Source: Actinomycetes bacterium (lineage in GTDB: Bacteria > Actinomycetota > CADDZG01 > JAHWKV01). Taken from it: a stretch of 16,111 nucleotides of DNA. Below, piece after piece: positions 1 to 6,796 of this stretch. The notes below the pieces were generated by a model that worked only from the letters and a program-made list of their open reading frames with translations, was not told the DNA's origin and did no database searches. The stretch lies in NCBI GenBank assembly GCA_029263035.1, contig JAJCYF010000047.1, positions 1 through 16,111 of the forward strand, read 5' to 3'. Position 1 is the first letter of the stretch. Every line of letters starts with the position of its first letter. The position numbers were made by a program, and so were the translations under genes.

Positions 1-1
1 G

Positions 2-70
2 GGCCGGCACAAAGAGGAGTCGACCGAGGCCGCTCCGGTACTCGGCCCATCCATCGAAAAGGCTAGCTGA
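2..70 (+). CDS. Possible C-terminal tail of a plus-strand gene cut by the window edge
   Basis: Read from base 2, a frame stays open for 22 codons and stops at TGA (68-70). The residues are mostly polar and charged and show no family signature. The other two plus frames also run open from the edge for 21 and 28 codons, so the choice of frame is a guess. The next feature to the right is a terminator oriented for minus-strand genes, which would fit two genes converging here. Nothing can be said about function. Confidence 0.2.
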   Translation, partial: GRHKEESTEAAPVLGPSIEKAS

Positions 71-95
71 AGGGCTTGACCTCCGTTAGGAACTC

Positions 96-124
96 AAAAA
101 ACGCCCGGCCACAGGGGCCGGGCG
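96..124 (-). terminator. Rho-independent terminator of the minus-strand trpD operon
   Basis: Bases 102-110 and 116-124 form a perfect 9-bp GC-only stem with a 5-base loop. On the minus strand the stem is followed at once by six T residues (101-96). It lies about 30 bases past the stop of the 119-aa gene. On the plus strand the hairpin is followed by A residues, so it works in one direction only. Confidence 0.85.
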
Positions 125-152
125 AAAAAGTCGGGAAAAAGTTTGCCGGTGC

Positions 153-512
153 CTAATTCATGGAGATGAGCACTCCAAGGCGTTTGAACTCCTTGACGAA
201 GTTCTCCTTGGACTCGCCCGTGAGGGCGGCGAGGGCGTCAATGTCGCTGGCCCGCACGAAGACCAGGCTTTCTGTTTCGCCCCTTTTGACCTGGATGTAG
301 GTCAGGTACTCGGTGAGGGGGTGGTACGCGGCCGATGGGAGGGCCTTTAGACGCTCCAGGTCCAAACCGGGACGCTGAACCGTTCCCGACTTGGCCGCAG
401 CCAGGGCAACCGGATCCGGCTCGGCCCGACGCTCCCTGACGACGAGGTCGCTCGGGGTCTCCGTCTTCTTGTGGGCATTGTCGATTCCCAGCAACCGGAG
501 CAGCCATTTCAT
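153..512 (-). CDS. Hypothetical protein, 119 aa, downstream of trpD
   Basis: I do not recognise this family. From the ATG at 510-512 the protein begins with a short amphipathic stretch (MKWLLRLLG), followed by a polar middle region rich in Glu, Arg and Ala and a C-terminal half that looks folded (TEYLTYIQV, SLVFVRASDIDAL, ENFVKEFKRLGVLI). It has no signal peptide, membrane span or cysteine. The frame is open upstream to a TTG at 573-575, directly next to the trpD stop, which would give 140 aa. I prefer the ATG because GGAG lies 12 bases before it, whereas the TTG has no ribosome site. The gene is the last of the minus-strand operon and is followed by a strong terminator. The context suggests co-transcription with trpD but does not show a shared function. 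Confidence 0.7.
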   Translation of the reverse strand: MKWLLRLLGIDNAHKKTETPSDLVVRERRAEPDPVALAAAKSGTVQRPGLDLERLKALPSAAYHPLTEYLTYIQVKRGETESLVFVRASDIDALAALTGESKENFVKEFKRLGVLISMN

Positions 513-575
513 TGCATCAACATACTCCAATTGCGAAAGGGAACGGGCACCGGCCCCGGTTTGAAACGCCCGCAA

Positions 576-1601
576 CTATACGTTTGAAACCTCGATCAGG
601 CGGTTCAGGGCGGCCAGTGCCTTCCCCGAATCCAGGGACTCTTTGGCCAGGGCTACCGCTTCGCCGAAATCATCCGCCAGGCCCGCCGCTATGATGCCCG
701 CTGCCGCGTTGATCACGACCACCTGCCTGTCCGGACCCTCCCTGCCATCCAGCACCTCACGTACAACCCGGGCGTTGTTCTGTGCGGTCCCGCCCGCCAG
801 TGCCGAGGTGGCAGCACGCGGGATTCCGTAGTCCAGCGGGTCGATCACCGACACGGAGGTCTCCCCGTCCTTCAGCTCCCACAGGTCCGAGGGACCGGAG
901 GTGGAGAGCTCGTCCAGGCCGTCGTGACCGCGGAAGATCAGCACCCGCTCGCTGCCCAGGGCTGCCAGTACCTCCAGCATCCGGGGCGCCATCGACCTGT
1001 CCGAAACCCCCAGCGCCTGAAACCTGGCCCCCGCCGGGTTGGTCAGCGGTCCGAGGAAGTTGAACACCGTGGGAACGCCGAGCTCCTTACGGATTGGACC
1101 GGCGTGCCGCATCGACGGATGGAAGATCGGGGCGAAGCAGAATCCGACGCCCGCCTCGTCCAGGCAGCGTTTGACGCCGTCGGGGCCCAGGTCCACCTTG
1201 ACCCCCAGGGACTCCAGGACGTCGGCCGAGCCGCAGTTGCTGGACATGGCCCGGTTGCCGTGTTTGGCCACTTTGGCCCCGGCCCCTGCCACCACCATCG
1301 CCGCCATGGTGGACACGTTGATTGAGCCCGACCGGTCGCCGCCGGTCCCGCAGGTGTCGACCACCGGGTAGTCGACCTCAACCTTCTGGGAGTAGCCGCG
1401 CATGGTCTCGACCAGCCCGATCATCTCCTCCACCGACTCCCCCTTGCACCGAAGCCCGGCCAGGAATGCCCCGATCTGCGACGGCGCAGCCTCCCCCTGC
1501 ATGATCCGCTCCATGGCCCAGGCGGCCTGTCCCCGGTCAAGTGAGGTGCCCGACAGAATAGGTCCCAGAATTTCGCTCCAGGTTTTTGTTTCGGTAGTCA
1601 C
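576..1601 (-). CDS. trpD: Anthranilate phosphoribosyltransferase
   Basis: This enzyme of tryptophan synthesis transfers the phosphoribosyl group of PRPP to anthranilate in the cytosol. At 341 aa it has the normal length for the family. Diagnostic motifs are present in order: the PRPP loop GTGGDRSGSINVST (85-98), KHGNRAMSSNCGSADVLE (113-130) and, near 161-191, the HPSMRHAGPIRKELG and FNFLGPLTNPA segments that line the anthranilate channel. The start is GTG at 1599-1601 with AGAGAGG ten bases upstream. No other trp genes are in the window. The gene lies 37 bp behind the fused nuclease/polymerase gene and in front of the 119-aa unknown, so it is probably transcribed with them. I see no trp attenuator. 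Confidence 0.97.
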   Translation of the reverse strand: MTTETKTWSEILGPILSGTSLDRGQAAWAMERIMQGEAAPSQIGAFLAGLRCKGESVEEMIGLVETMRGYSQKVEVDYPVVDTCGTGGDRSGSINVSTMAAMVVAGAGAKVAKHGNRAMSSNCGSADVLESLGVKVDLGPDGVKRCLDEAGVGFCFAPIFHPSMRHAGPIRKELGVPTVFNFLGPLTNPAGARFQALGVSDRSMAPRMLEVLAALGSERVLIFRGHDGLDELSTSGPSDLWELKDGETSVSVIDPLDYGIPRAATSALAGGTAQNNARVVREVLDGREGPDRQVVVINAAAGIIAAGLADDFGEAVALAKESLDSGKALAALNRLIEVSNV

Positions 1602-1638
1602 GTGTCCGTTTCCTCTCTGGATCTCGGGATGGCGCGCC

Positions 1639-1932
1639 TCAGGCCCTCAGGCGGTTGAGCGCGGGATGCAGATCTTGGCGGATCTTCATCGCATCGGCAA
1701 ACAGGTCCCCCACCTGCTCGATGCGTTCGAACATGGATCCGATGCGAAACATCTCCGGGTAGATCTCGTCGTCGAGCTCCTCCCAGGCCAGCGGCGCCGA
1801 CACCGGGGCACCCGGATAGGGCCGGACCGAGTACGGCGCAACGAGCGTCTGCCCCTTCGCGTTCTGGCCCGCGTCGACATAAACCTTGCCCGCTCGCTTC
1901 GGTTTGGCGAACTCCAGGGTGACCTTCTCCGG
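1639..1932 (-). pseudogene. In-frame continuation of the LigD-type polymerase domain after an amber codon
   Basis: After the TAG at 1933-1935 the same frame stays open for 97 codons to TGA (1639-1641) and reads as the normal end of a LigD polymerase domain. It contains VTLEFAKPKRAGKVYVDAGQ and the QNAKGQTLVAPYSVR segment, then PGAPVSAPLAWEEL and a C-terminal helix region ending ALNRLRA. VYVDAGQN matches the family's third catalytic motif (IDYLQN type), which carries a metal-binding Asp. No start with a convincing ribosome site precedes it, so it is unlikely to be made alone. It is either the dead 3' half of a disrupted gene, a read-through product, or evidence of a base error at the TAG. Confidence 0.85.
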
Positions 1933-1947
1933 CTATGCCAGCCGGAG
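1927..1947 (-). other. Perfect 8-bp hairpin enclosing the in-frame TAG
   Basis: Bases 1927-1934 and 1940-1947 are exact inverted copies (CTCCGGCT / AGCCGGAG) separated by five bases. In the mRNA sense the TAG begins at the last loop base and runs into the 3' arm. A G-U pair could extend the stem to nine. The hairpin is seen directly. Any effect on translation or on the origin of the stop codon is inference. Confidence 0.6.
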
Positions 1948-3450
1948 CATGCCCCCGACCGCAGTGCAGAACTCGCGGACCTCCGGGTAGGTGTGACCGG
2001 GGACCAAAGGGATGAAGACCTGCAAACCCGAACCACCGGAGGTCTTCGGGAAGCCCTTCAGGCCCAGACCGGTGAGGACGACGTTGACCAGCCTGCCCAC
2101 CGCCCGCACGTCCTCGAACTCAATGGGCTCATGGGGGTCCAGGTCCAGCACGGCGAAGTCCGGCTCATCCAGCTTCGGCCACCTGCTGGTCCAGGCGTGA
2201 ACCTCCACGCTGCCGATCTGCGCCAGCCAGACCAGTGTCGTGACGTCGTCGACCACGACGAAGTCGATGGTCCGGCTGCCCCCCTCAGCGGAAACCGGCA
2301 CGTTACGCACCCACTCCGGCGCCCCTTTGGGAATCTGCTTTTCGTAGAACGCCTCGCCGTAGATGCCCTCGGGCACCCGCTGCATGGCGATGGGCCGGTC
2401 CCTGAGGAACGGCAGCATCATCGAGGCGGCGTTGTAGTAGTAGTTGACCAGGTCGCCTTTGGTCAAGTCATCTTCAGGAAAGTAGATCTTGTCCTTGTTG
2501 GAGATCCGAAGCTCCCGTGCGCCGTGCTGAAATCGGTGGGCGTCGCCCTTGCGTTCCAGCCGGATGGGGTGCGGGAAGTACAGCCCGTCCCGTGCCGGGC
2601 GGACCTCCTCCCGTTTGGCCGGGAACACCATCGGCGCTTGCGTCGTCTTCAGCTCCTCCTGGATCGCAACATGCGACCCCGGGTCCTTCTCCTCGGAGAC
2701 GATCGTGAGCGCCATGTCGAAATTGCTCGCCCCCTGGACCACGTGGCTGATGCGGAGCGACCCCTTTCCGTAGGGGACGTGCCGGATCTCCCCCTGCGGC
2801 CCGAACTCGTTGTCGCTGAAGTGGGTGTGCAGAGGCCAGAAGTGCTCGAAGGAAAACTGCGAGGTGATGTAGCCGAACAGCGCCTCCATCGCCTCGGGGG
2901 TGTTCAGCTGCCCATTGGAGAGGGCGTGGATGTGGGCGTAGTCGATGACCACAGTCGTGAACGGGTGCTCTTTGACCAGCAGTGCGATATCGCCCAGCGC
3001 GCCGAACTGGGAGCGCTTCCCGCAGGTTTCCAGGCCCAGCTTCACGCCGAGGTCGCTGACGCGGGGTCCAAGGTCGGCGAGATTGGCGTTGACCTGCTCG
3101 TGAAGCTCCTCCGGCGAGCGACCGTGGTGGCTGCCCGGATGGCACACCACCACGGTCGCCCCCATAGCGGAGGCCAGCTTGCAGGCGTGGTGAAGCCCGC
3201 CGAGATGCAGCTTCAGCCGGTCCGGCTCCCTGGTGGTGAGCTGGGCGAAGTACGGTGCGTGGACGGACAGGGAAATGCCGTTGTCCCGCGCCATCTCCCC
3301 GAAGCGCTTTGCTTCGGCCTCCTTGAGCGTGAACTCCTTTACGAACTGGACTTCGCACTGCGCGAATCCGTGCGAGACCAGGTGGTCGACCGAGCCCCGA
3401 AGATCCTTGGGATCTTTGATCCCGGCAACTCCATATCTCAGCTGGCGCAT
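1933..3450 (-). CDS. Endonuclease IV-like domain fused to a LigD-type polymerase domain, interrupted by amber
   Basis: Residues 1-270 are a TIM-barrel AP endonuclease of the archaeal-like endonuclease IV type: VHAPYF (63-68), HPGSHHG (104-110), LETCGKRSQFG (140-150), DYAHIHA (170-176), THFSDNEFG (209-217) and RHVPYGKG (223-230), which supply the usual His, Asp and Glu metal ligands. From residue 312 a LigD-type primase-polymerase domain begins, with LDLDP (435-439, two catalytic Asp) and TSGGSGLQVFIPL (470-482). Gln477 stands where many LigD polymerase domains have His. TAG ends the protein at 505 aa. Reading through would give 603 aa and the third catalytic Asp, so the 505-aa product should have an intact nuclease and a dead polymerase. 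The start is ATG with GGGGAG five bases upstream. The likely role is base-excision or end-joining repair. No Ku or ligase gene lies in the window. Confidence 0.88.
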   Translation of the reverse strand: MRQLRYGVAGIKDPKDLRGSVDHLVSHGFAQCEVQFVKEFTLKEAEAKRFGEMARDNGISLSVHAPYFAQLTTREPDRLKLHLGGLHHACKLASAMGATVVVCHPGSHHGRSPEELHEQVNANLADLGPRVSDLGVKLGLETCGKRSQFGALGDIALLVKEHPFTTVVIDYAHIHALSNGQLNTPEAMEALFGYITSQFSFEHFWPLHTHFSDNEFGPQGEIRHVPYGKGSLRISHVVQGASNFDMALTIVSEEKDPGSHVAIQEELKTTQAPMVFPAKREEVRPARDGLYFPHPIRLERKGDAHRFQHGARELRISNKDKIYFPEDDLTKGDLVNYYYNAASMMLPFLRDRPIAMQRVPEGIYGEAFYEKQIPKGAPEWVRNVPVSAEGGSRTIDFVVVDDVTTLVWLAQIGSVEVHAWTSRWPKLDEPDFAVLDLDPHEPIEFEDVRAVGRLVNVVLTGLGLKGFPKTSGGSGLQVFIPLVPGHTYPEVREFCTAVGGMLRLA

Positions 3451-3600
3451 GTCATCTCCCCGACCTAGGCGTCCAACCTAATACCTCCGCCGGGGTTTCA
3501 CCCTTTGCGATAGGGGCGAAATAGGTTGAGAGATTCCCGAGTTACGGGCCCACCGGCCCATAGACTGGCGTAAGCGCACAAAGGCAGGAAGGAGCCGGCA
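3451..3600. promoter_or_regulatory. Divergent intergenic region between the repair fusion gene and a membrane protein
   Basis: This 150-bp region must hold promoters in both directions. Plus strand: TAGACT (3561-3566) is a possible -10 box and AGGAAGGAG ends six bases before the ATG at 3601. I find no good -35 at 16-18 bp. A short GGGCC-N4-GGCCC inverted repeat (3546-3559) sits just upstream of that -10. Minus strand: I see only the ribosome site of the fusion gene and no convincing promoter. Confidence 0.35.
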
Positions 3601-4227
3601 ATGTGGCAACGATTGCGACGTAGGGGTTCCCGCAGCCATTCGGTCCGAAGAAGCCGGGGCCCAAAGACCGGGGGCAAGGTTTCCCTCGGCGGCAGCCTGA
3701 CCGGACTCATGGTTGCGCTGTCGTCAACCTTTGTCTTCGCGGTTCTGGCGGGGGCCCTGCTCAACGCCCAGGGATACGACCTCCACCTGGTGGTGCAGGG
3801 AAGGACCGAATGGGCCAGCAGCGGCGCTGCGGTGGCGTTTGTGCTGGCGGTTCTGCTCTCGTTCATGTGGGGCGGCTATACCGCCGGAAGGATGGGCGGC
3901 GGCGCCGGTGCAGTCAACGGAGGTCTGGTGCCGGCTATTGCGCTGGCCGGCCTGGCGGCGTTCTTCGGAATCACGGTCGGGTGGCAGGGACTGGACACCT
4001 TTGAGTTCCCGTTCGGTGTGGGCACATTGCCCTTGGACGCCAACTTCACGGCGCTGGGGATCGCGGTGGTCGGCGCATCGGCGGTCGCGCTCCTGGCCGG
4101 CGGTATCTGGGGCGGGGTCATCGGCGCCCGCTGGCACCAAAGGCTGGTCGAAGAGTTTGACGGCGGTTACGAATCCGCCGGCGGTGACGCCTTCAACGAT
4201 CTGGTCGGGCGGCCCTCCCGGTACTGA
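3601..4227 (+). CDS. Hypothetical four-span membrane protein
   Basis: The 208-aa protein opens with a very basic, Arg/Ser-rich cytoplasmic tail (about residues 1-27). Four hydrophobic spans rich in Gly and Ala follow, roughly at 30-54, 72-97, 104-128 and 150-175. It ends in an acidic cytoplasmic tail. The pattern resembles small Gly-rich membrane proteins often grouped as YrzE/TIGR04086-like, but I cannot confirm membership and give no function. The start is ATG with a strong AGGAAGGAG site. Positive residues at the N-terminus suggest the N-in orientation. The next gene, 51 bp downstream, is also a membrane protein but appears to have its own promoter. Confidence 0.8.
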   Translation: MWQRLRRRGSRSHSVRRSRGPKTGGKVSLGGSLTGLMVALSSTFVFAVLAGALLNAQGYDLHLVVQGRTEWASSGAAVAFVLAVLLSFMWGGYTAGRMGGGAGAVNGGLVPAIALAGLAAFFGITVGWQGLDTFEFPFGVGTLPLDANFTALGIAVVGASAVALLAGGIWGGVIGARWHQRLVEEFDGGYESAGGDAFNDLVGRPSRY

Positions 4228-4266
4228 CCACCCGCCGGACAATTCATCTAACAACCGGCCGCGGCA

Positions 4267-4281
4267 TAGAATGCTGCCGTG
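4267..4281 (+). promoter_or_regulatory. Probable leaderless -10 box for the 148-aa membrane protein
   Basis: TAGAAT (4267-4272) lies exactly six bases before the GTG start at 4279, so transcription should begin at or next to the start codon. No ribosome site precedes the GTG, and the only nearby ATG (4271) meets a stop after two more codons. The -35 is weak: TTCATC at 4243-4248 with 18-bp spacing. Confidence 0.5.
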
Positions 4282-4725
4282 AACGACAGCGGCCTGCCGG
4301 ACTACGTTGATGACCTGTTTCGATACCTGGTGCGCAGCTCGGTCCCTATGCGGATAGCCCAGGTAGTCTTTTTCATCTCCGGCCTGATCCTGCCCGTCCT
4401 GATGATGATGATCCTTCCAGACGAGAACGGGGAAACGGCCCTGGACACCTATATCCCACTGTTCATCATTGGCGGCATCTTCACCGCCTGCCTGTTCTGG
4501 TACCTGGGATGGCTCGAGATACGCCGGCACCGGTTCCGGACCGAAAAACCCGCCAGCTACGCCCGGTGGTTCGGATGGCGCGGAAGGGAGCGCCGGCTCA
4601 CCCGGGACCCGCTCGCCCAGTTGTCGCTGCTAAAACTGCAGGTGCGATACGTCCTTTTCGGCAAGGAGCCCTCTCCGAGCGAGACCCTCGCTCTGACCAT
4701 GAAGTTTGTGCGCAGGAGCGCCTGA
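4279..4725 (+). CDS. Hypothetical two-span membrane protein
   Basis: This 148-aa protein is not one I recognise. It has a short polar N-terminus and two hydrophobic spans at about residues 27-48 (VVFFISGLILPVLMMMIL) and 58-76 (IPLFIIGGIFTACLFWYLG). The cytoplasmic tail of about 70 residues is strongly basic and rich in Arg and Trp, and ends in RRSA. The two spans are joined by a short acidic loop. The start is GTG with no ribosome site, but a -10 box sits six bases upstream, which suggests a leaderless transcript. The gene ends 18 bp before a bidirectional terminator shared with the convergent YceI gene. Confidence 0.75.
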   Translation: MNDSGLPDYVDDLFRYLVRSSVPMRIAQVVFFISGLILPVLMMMILPDENGETALDTYIPLFIIGGIFTACLFWYLGWLEIRRHRFRTEKPASYARWFGWRGRERRLTRDPLAQLSLLKLQVRYVLFGKEPSPSETLALTMKFVRRSA

Positions 4726-4743
4726 ACCGCCCTCTTGACCATC

Positions 4744-4773
4744 AAAAAAGGCGCCCATAGGGCGCCGTTTTTT
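4744..4773. terminator. Bidirectional rho-independent terminator
   Basis: A 7-bp stem (4750-4756 with 4760-4766, GGCGCCC/GGGCGCC) with a 3-base loop is flanked by six A on the left and six T (4768-4773) on the right, so a T run follows the hairpin on both strands. It lies between two convergent genes and can stop both. Confidence 0.9.
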
Positions 4774-4787
4774 GTAAGCCTTAAATG

Positions 4788-5324
4788 CTACGAAGGCAGG
4801 TCCGCCTCCAGCTCGATATCCACCTGGTCCCTGACCTTGAGGGCTCCCATCATGGCCTGGAAAGGTTTGATGCCCCAATTGGACTGGACGACCGAGAAGT
4901 TGCCCTTGGCCTTGCCGCCCTCCTGAGAAAGTTTGATGGTGGCGGGGGCGGTCTTGCCCATGATCCGCATATCACCGGTGATGGTGGCCGCGTCGCCGTT
5001 GGGCTGGACGGATGTAGAGGTGAAGGAAATCTCCGGTGAGGTCAAGATCTTCTGGGTGGTGTTCTTCTTGATGTCGTTCTTGTCTCCCTCGGATAGAGGC
5101 TTGACGCCCCCGACCCCTTCACGAACCGTGAACGAGCCCACATCGGCGGTTGCCGTGAACGTGGACTCAGCAGGGTTCTCCGCGATTGTCGCGGTGGCCT
5201 TCCAGCTGTTTACATCAATGATCAGGTCGTGGCCGGCCTTCTTGGCCATGCCCTCACGAAAAACTTTTACTACCATCTTGCCGTTATGCGGGCCGAACTC
5301 GTATGTACCAGGATTAATGCTCAT
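4788..5324 (-). CDS. YceI-family protein
   Basis: The 178-aa protein has the YceI lipocalin-like beta-barrel pattern. YceI barrels bind isoprenoid chains in some members, but the ligand here is unknown. Signatures include an N-terminal GTYEFGPHNG strand, GHDLIIDVNSWKATATI (31-47), SFTVREG, a charged DKNDIKKNTTQKILTSPEISF helix-strand region and the late GDMRIMGKTAPATI segment. There is no signal peptide or lipobox, so the protein looks cytoplasmic, unlike the periplasmic E. coli member. The start ATG (5322-5324) has no ribosome site but has a promoter that fits a leaderless transcript. The gene follows the CBS-domain gene in the same direction and ends at a shared terminator. Confidence 0.88.
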   Translation of the reverse strand: MSINPGTYEFGPHNGKMVVKVFREGMAKKAGHDLIIDVNSWKATATIAENPAESTFTATADVGSFTVREGVGGVKPLSEGDKNDIKKNTTQKILTSPEISFTSTSVQPNGDAATITGDMRIMGKTAPATIKLSQEGGKAKGNFSVVQSNWGIKPFQAMMGALKVRDQVDIELEADLPS

Positions 5325-5360
5325 GCCTGCAGACTACCCGAACCTGGGGGTGGTTGACAA
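5325..5360 (-). promoter_or_regulatory. Leaderless promoter of the YceI-family gene
   Basis: On the minus strand, TTGTCA (5360-5355) and TAGTCT (5336-5331) are separated by 18 bp. The -10 ends six bases before the ATG at 5324. The promoter sits just past the CBS gene stop (5364), so the YceI gene can be expressed separately from its upstream neighbour. Confidence 0.6.
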
Positions 5361-5363
5361 ACA

Positions 5364-5780
5364 TCAGGCGCTGAGGGAGGTGTTACCGGCTATCGTCGTC
5401 CCGATTAAAGGGAGTGCCTGAGCCTTGAGAAGTTCACGCAGCGAGACCAGGCCCACCAGGGAACCTTCGACGCAGATCGGCAGGTGCCGGAAGCCCCCCT
5501 TGAGCATCACCTGGATGGCCTCGGCGGTAGAGGTGTCGGGCGAGACCGACACCGGGTCGTGGGTCATTACGTCGGAGATCTTGGTGCTCCAGGGGACCCG
5601 CCCGTTAGCGACGGCGCGCAGGACGTCCCGCTCGGTGACAATTCCCACCAGGTTTCCGCGGGTGGTGACAACGGCCGAACCGGTACGCCGCTCGATCATG
5701 GCCTGGGCACCCTGTTCCAGAGTGTCCTCGGGACGGACCTTCAAGACCGCACGACTCATCGTCTCTTCTACCGTGGACAT
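5364..5780 (-). CDS. Protein of two CBS domains
   Basis: The 138-aa protein consists of a tandem pair of CBS domains (about residues 6-56 and 68-122). Typical features are GSAVVTTRGNLVGIVTERDVL in the first and VMTHDPVSVSPDTSTAEAI with GFRHLPIC and GSLVGLVSLRELL in the second. Such pairs bind AMP, ATP or related nucleotides and act as energy sensors. No effector domain is attached, so it would act on another protein or as a stand-alone sensor. The start ATG has GGAGGTG four bases upstream. It lies downstream of the CBB operon, separated by 186 bp that contain a short motif also found in the cbbL promoter, so an energy-sensing link to CO2 fixation is possible but unproven. Confidence 0.9.
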   Translation of the reverse strand: MSTVEETMSRAVLKVRPEDTLEQGAQAMIERRTGSAVVTTRGNLVGIVTERDVLRAVANGRVPWSTKISDVMTHDPVSVSPDTSTAEAIQVMLKGGFRHLPICVEGSLVGLVSLRELLKAQALPLIGTTIAGNTSLSA

Positions 5781-5966
5781 CTGTCACCTCCAAATAGCCT
5801 GGCCTGGACCAAGAACCGAAACAGCGGACTGGGATGAAGCTTGCTGGAGCCGATGGCCGAACCGGGAGTTGCAGTTCTGCCGTCAAGGGTGGTGCAAGGG
5901 TTGGCAAATACTACGCTTAAAGAGGGATGATTACTAAAGAAATTCCGCGAAGGTAATACCGGTGCC
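5781..5966 (-). promoter_or_regulatory. Leader and promoter region of the CBS-domain gene
   Basis: These 186 bp hold no convincing gene. The minus strand has a possible -10, TAGTAT (5913-5908), with only a weak -35. Just upstream, plus-strand TGATTACTAAAGAAA (5928-5942) nearly repeats TGATTACTAAGAAA (10307-10320) of the cbbL promoter. I see no terminator for the CBB operon, which ends at 5967, so read-through into the CBS gene is possible. Confidence 0.4.
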
Positions 5967-6794
5967 TCAAGGTCGATCCTGAAATTGTACCAGCGGTAGA
6001 ACCTGTTCTAACAACTCTGGCGCCGTGGCAACAATTCCGGACGGTTCGCCGACCGGGACCGGGCCCCCGCTCAGGCCGGCGTATCCGGCCCCGGAGGCCT
6101 CCAGCATCGCCAGGCCTGCGGCGATATCCCAGGGTTCGGCCGGCAGCAGTATGAGCCCGTCGACCCGCCCTGCCGCAACATACGCAATGTCGAGGCTGAT
6201 GCACCCGAGGTAACGGAAAGCCCGGATCCGGCCCAGCAGCTCCCGGGCCGTCTCCCACAGGATCGGCGAGGGGAGGTAACACTTGTTCAGCAGGAAGACC
6301 GCCTGCTTCAGGTCGGAGGTTCCCTTGGCCCTCATGGGTCCGTCCGGTCCGTGGGCGCCGCCTCCTCTGGCAACGGTGAACGTCTCGGACATCGCCGGGG
6401 AGTGCACTACGCCCAGCACCACCTCCGCACCGTAAACGCAGGCTAGCGACACCCCGAAATGGGGGATGCCCGCAACATAGTTGGTGGTTCCGTCCAGCGG
6501 ATCGGCTATCCACCGATAGCCGGTGGACGACTCCAGCTCGGTACCCTCCTCGGCCAGCAGGCCGTCCCCCGGGAACGTGACCTTGAGATCCGCCGCGATC
6601 AGAGCCTCGGCCCGCCGGTCCAGGTCCGTGACTATCCCGGCGACCTTCTGGGTGGACTCAATTCCGCCGCGAAACGAGCCCATGAGTAGCCTTCCGACCC
6701 GGGCCGCCATGTCCTCCGCCCACGCCAGACGCCCGGCTACCTCATGTGGTGCCAAGAGATCAGAGGCCGCAGGCGAATCGCTCGGCCGCTGCAC
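5967..6794 (-). CDS. Inositol-monophosphatase-family sugar phosphatase
   Basis: The 275-aa protein carries the Mg-dependent phosphatase motifs of the family: AEEG (81-84), ADPLDGTTNYVAGIP (97-111) and PAEPWDIAAG (218-227, with Trp222 and Asp223). These bind two or three metals and the phosphate. Members hydrolyse inositol phosphates, fructose-1,6-bisphosphate, histidinol phosphate or PAP, and sequence alone does not settle the substrate. It is the last gene of the cbbLSX operon, two bases after the 79-aa gene, and no other bisphosphatase is in the window. A role in CBB regeneration is therefore a reasonable inference. The start is taken as GTG at 6792-6794. Its ribosome site is poor, so translation may be coupled to the gene before it. 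Confidence 0.85.
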   Translation of the reverse strand: MQRPSDSPAASDLLAPHEVAGRLAWAEDMAARVGRLLMGSFRGGIESTQKVAGIVTDLDRRAEALIAADLKVTFPGDGLLAEEGTELESSTGYRWIADPLDGTTNYVAGIPHFGVSLACVYGAEVVLGVVHSPAMSETFTVARGGGAHGPDGPMRAKGTSDLKQAVFLLNKCYLPSPILWETARELLGRIRAFRYLGCISLDIAYVAAGRVDGLILLPAEPWDIAAGLAMLEASGAGYAGLSGGPVPVGEPSGIVATAPELLEQVLPLVQFQDRP

Positions 6795-6796
6795 CT

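Noticed and set aside
513..575. TTG start giving the 119-aa protein 21 more residues
   Set aside because: There is no ribosome site before the TTG, and the ATG at 512 has GGAG upstream. It stays possible because the TTG directly follows the trpD stop.
1402..3468. A 688-codon plus-strand open frame opposite trpD and the repair fusion gene
   Set aside because: It mirrors the third positions of well-recognised minus-strand genes, has no family motifs and no ribosome site. Long antisense frames are expected at this base composition.
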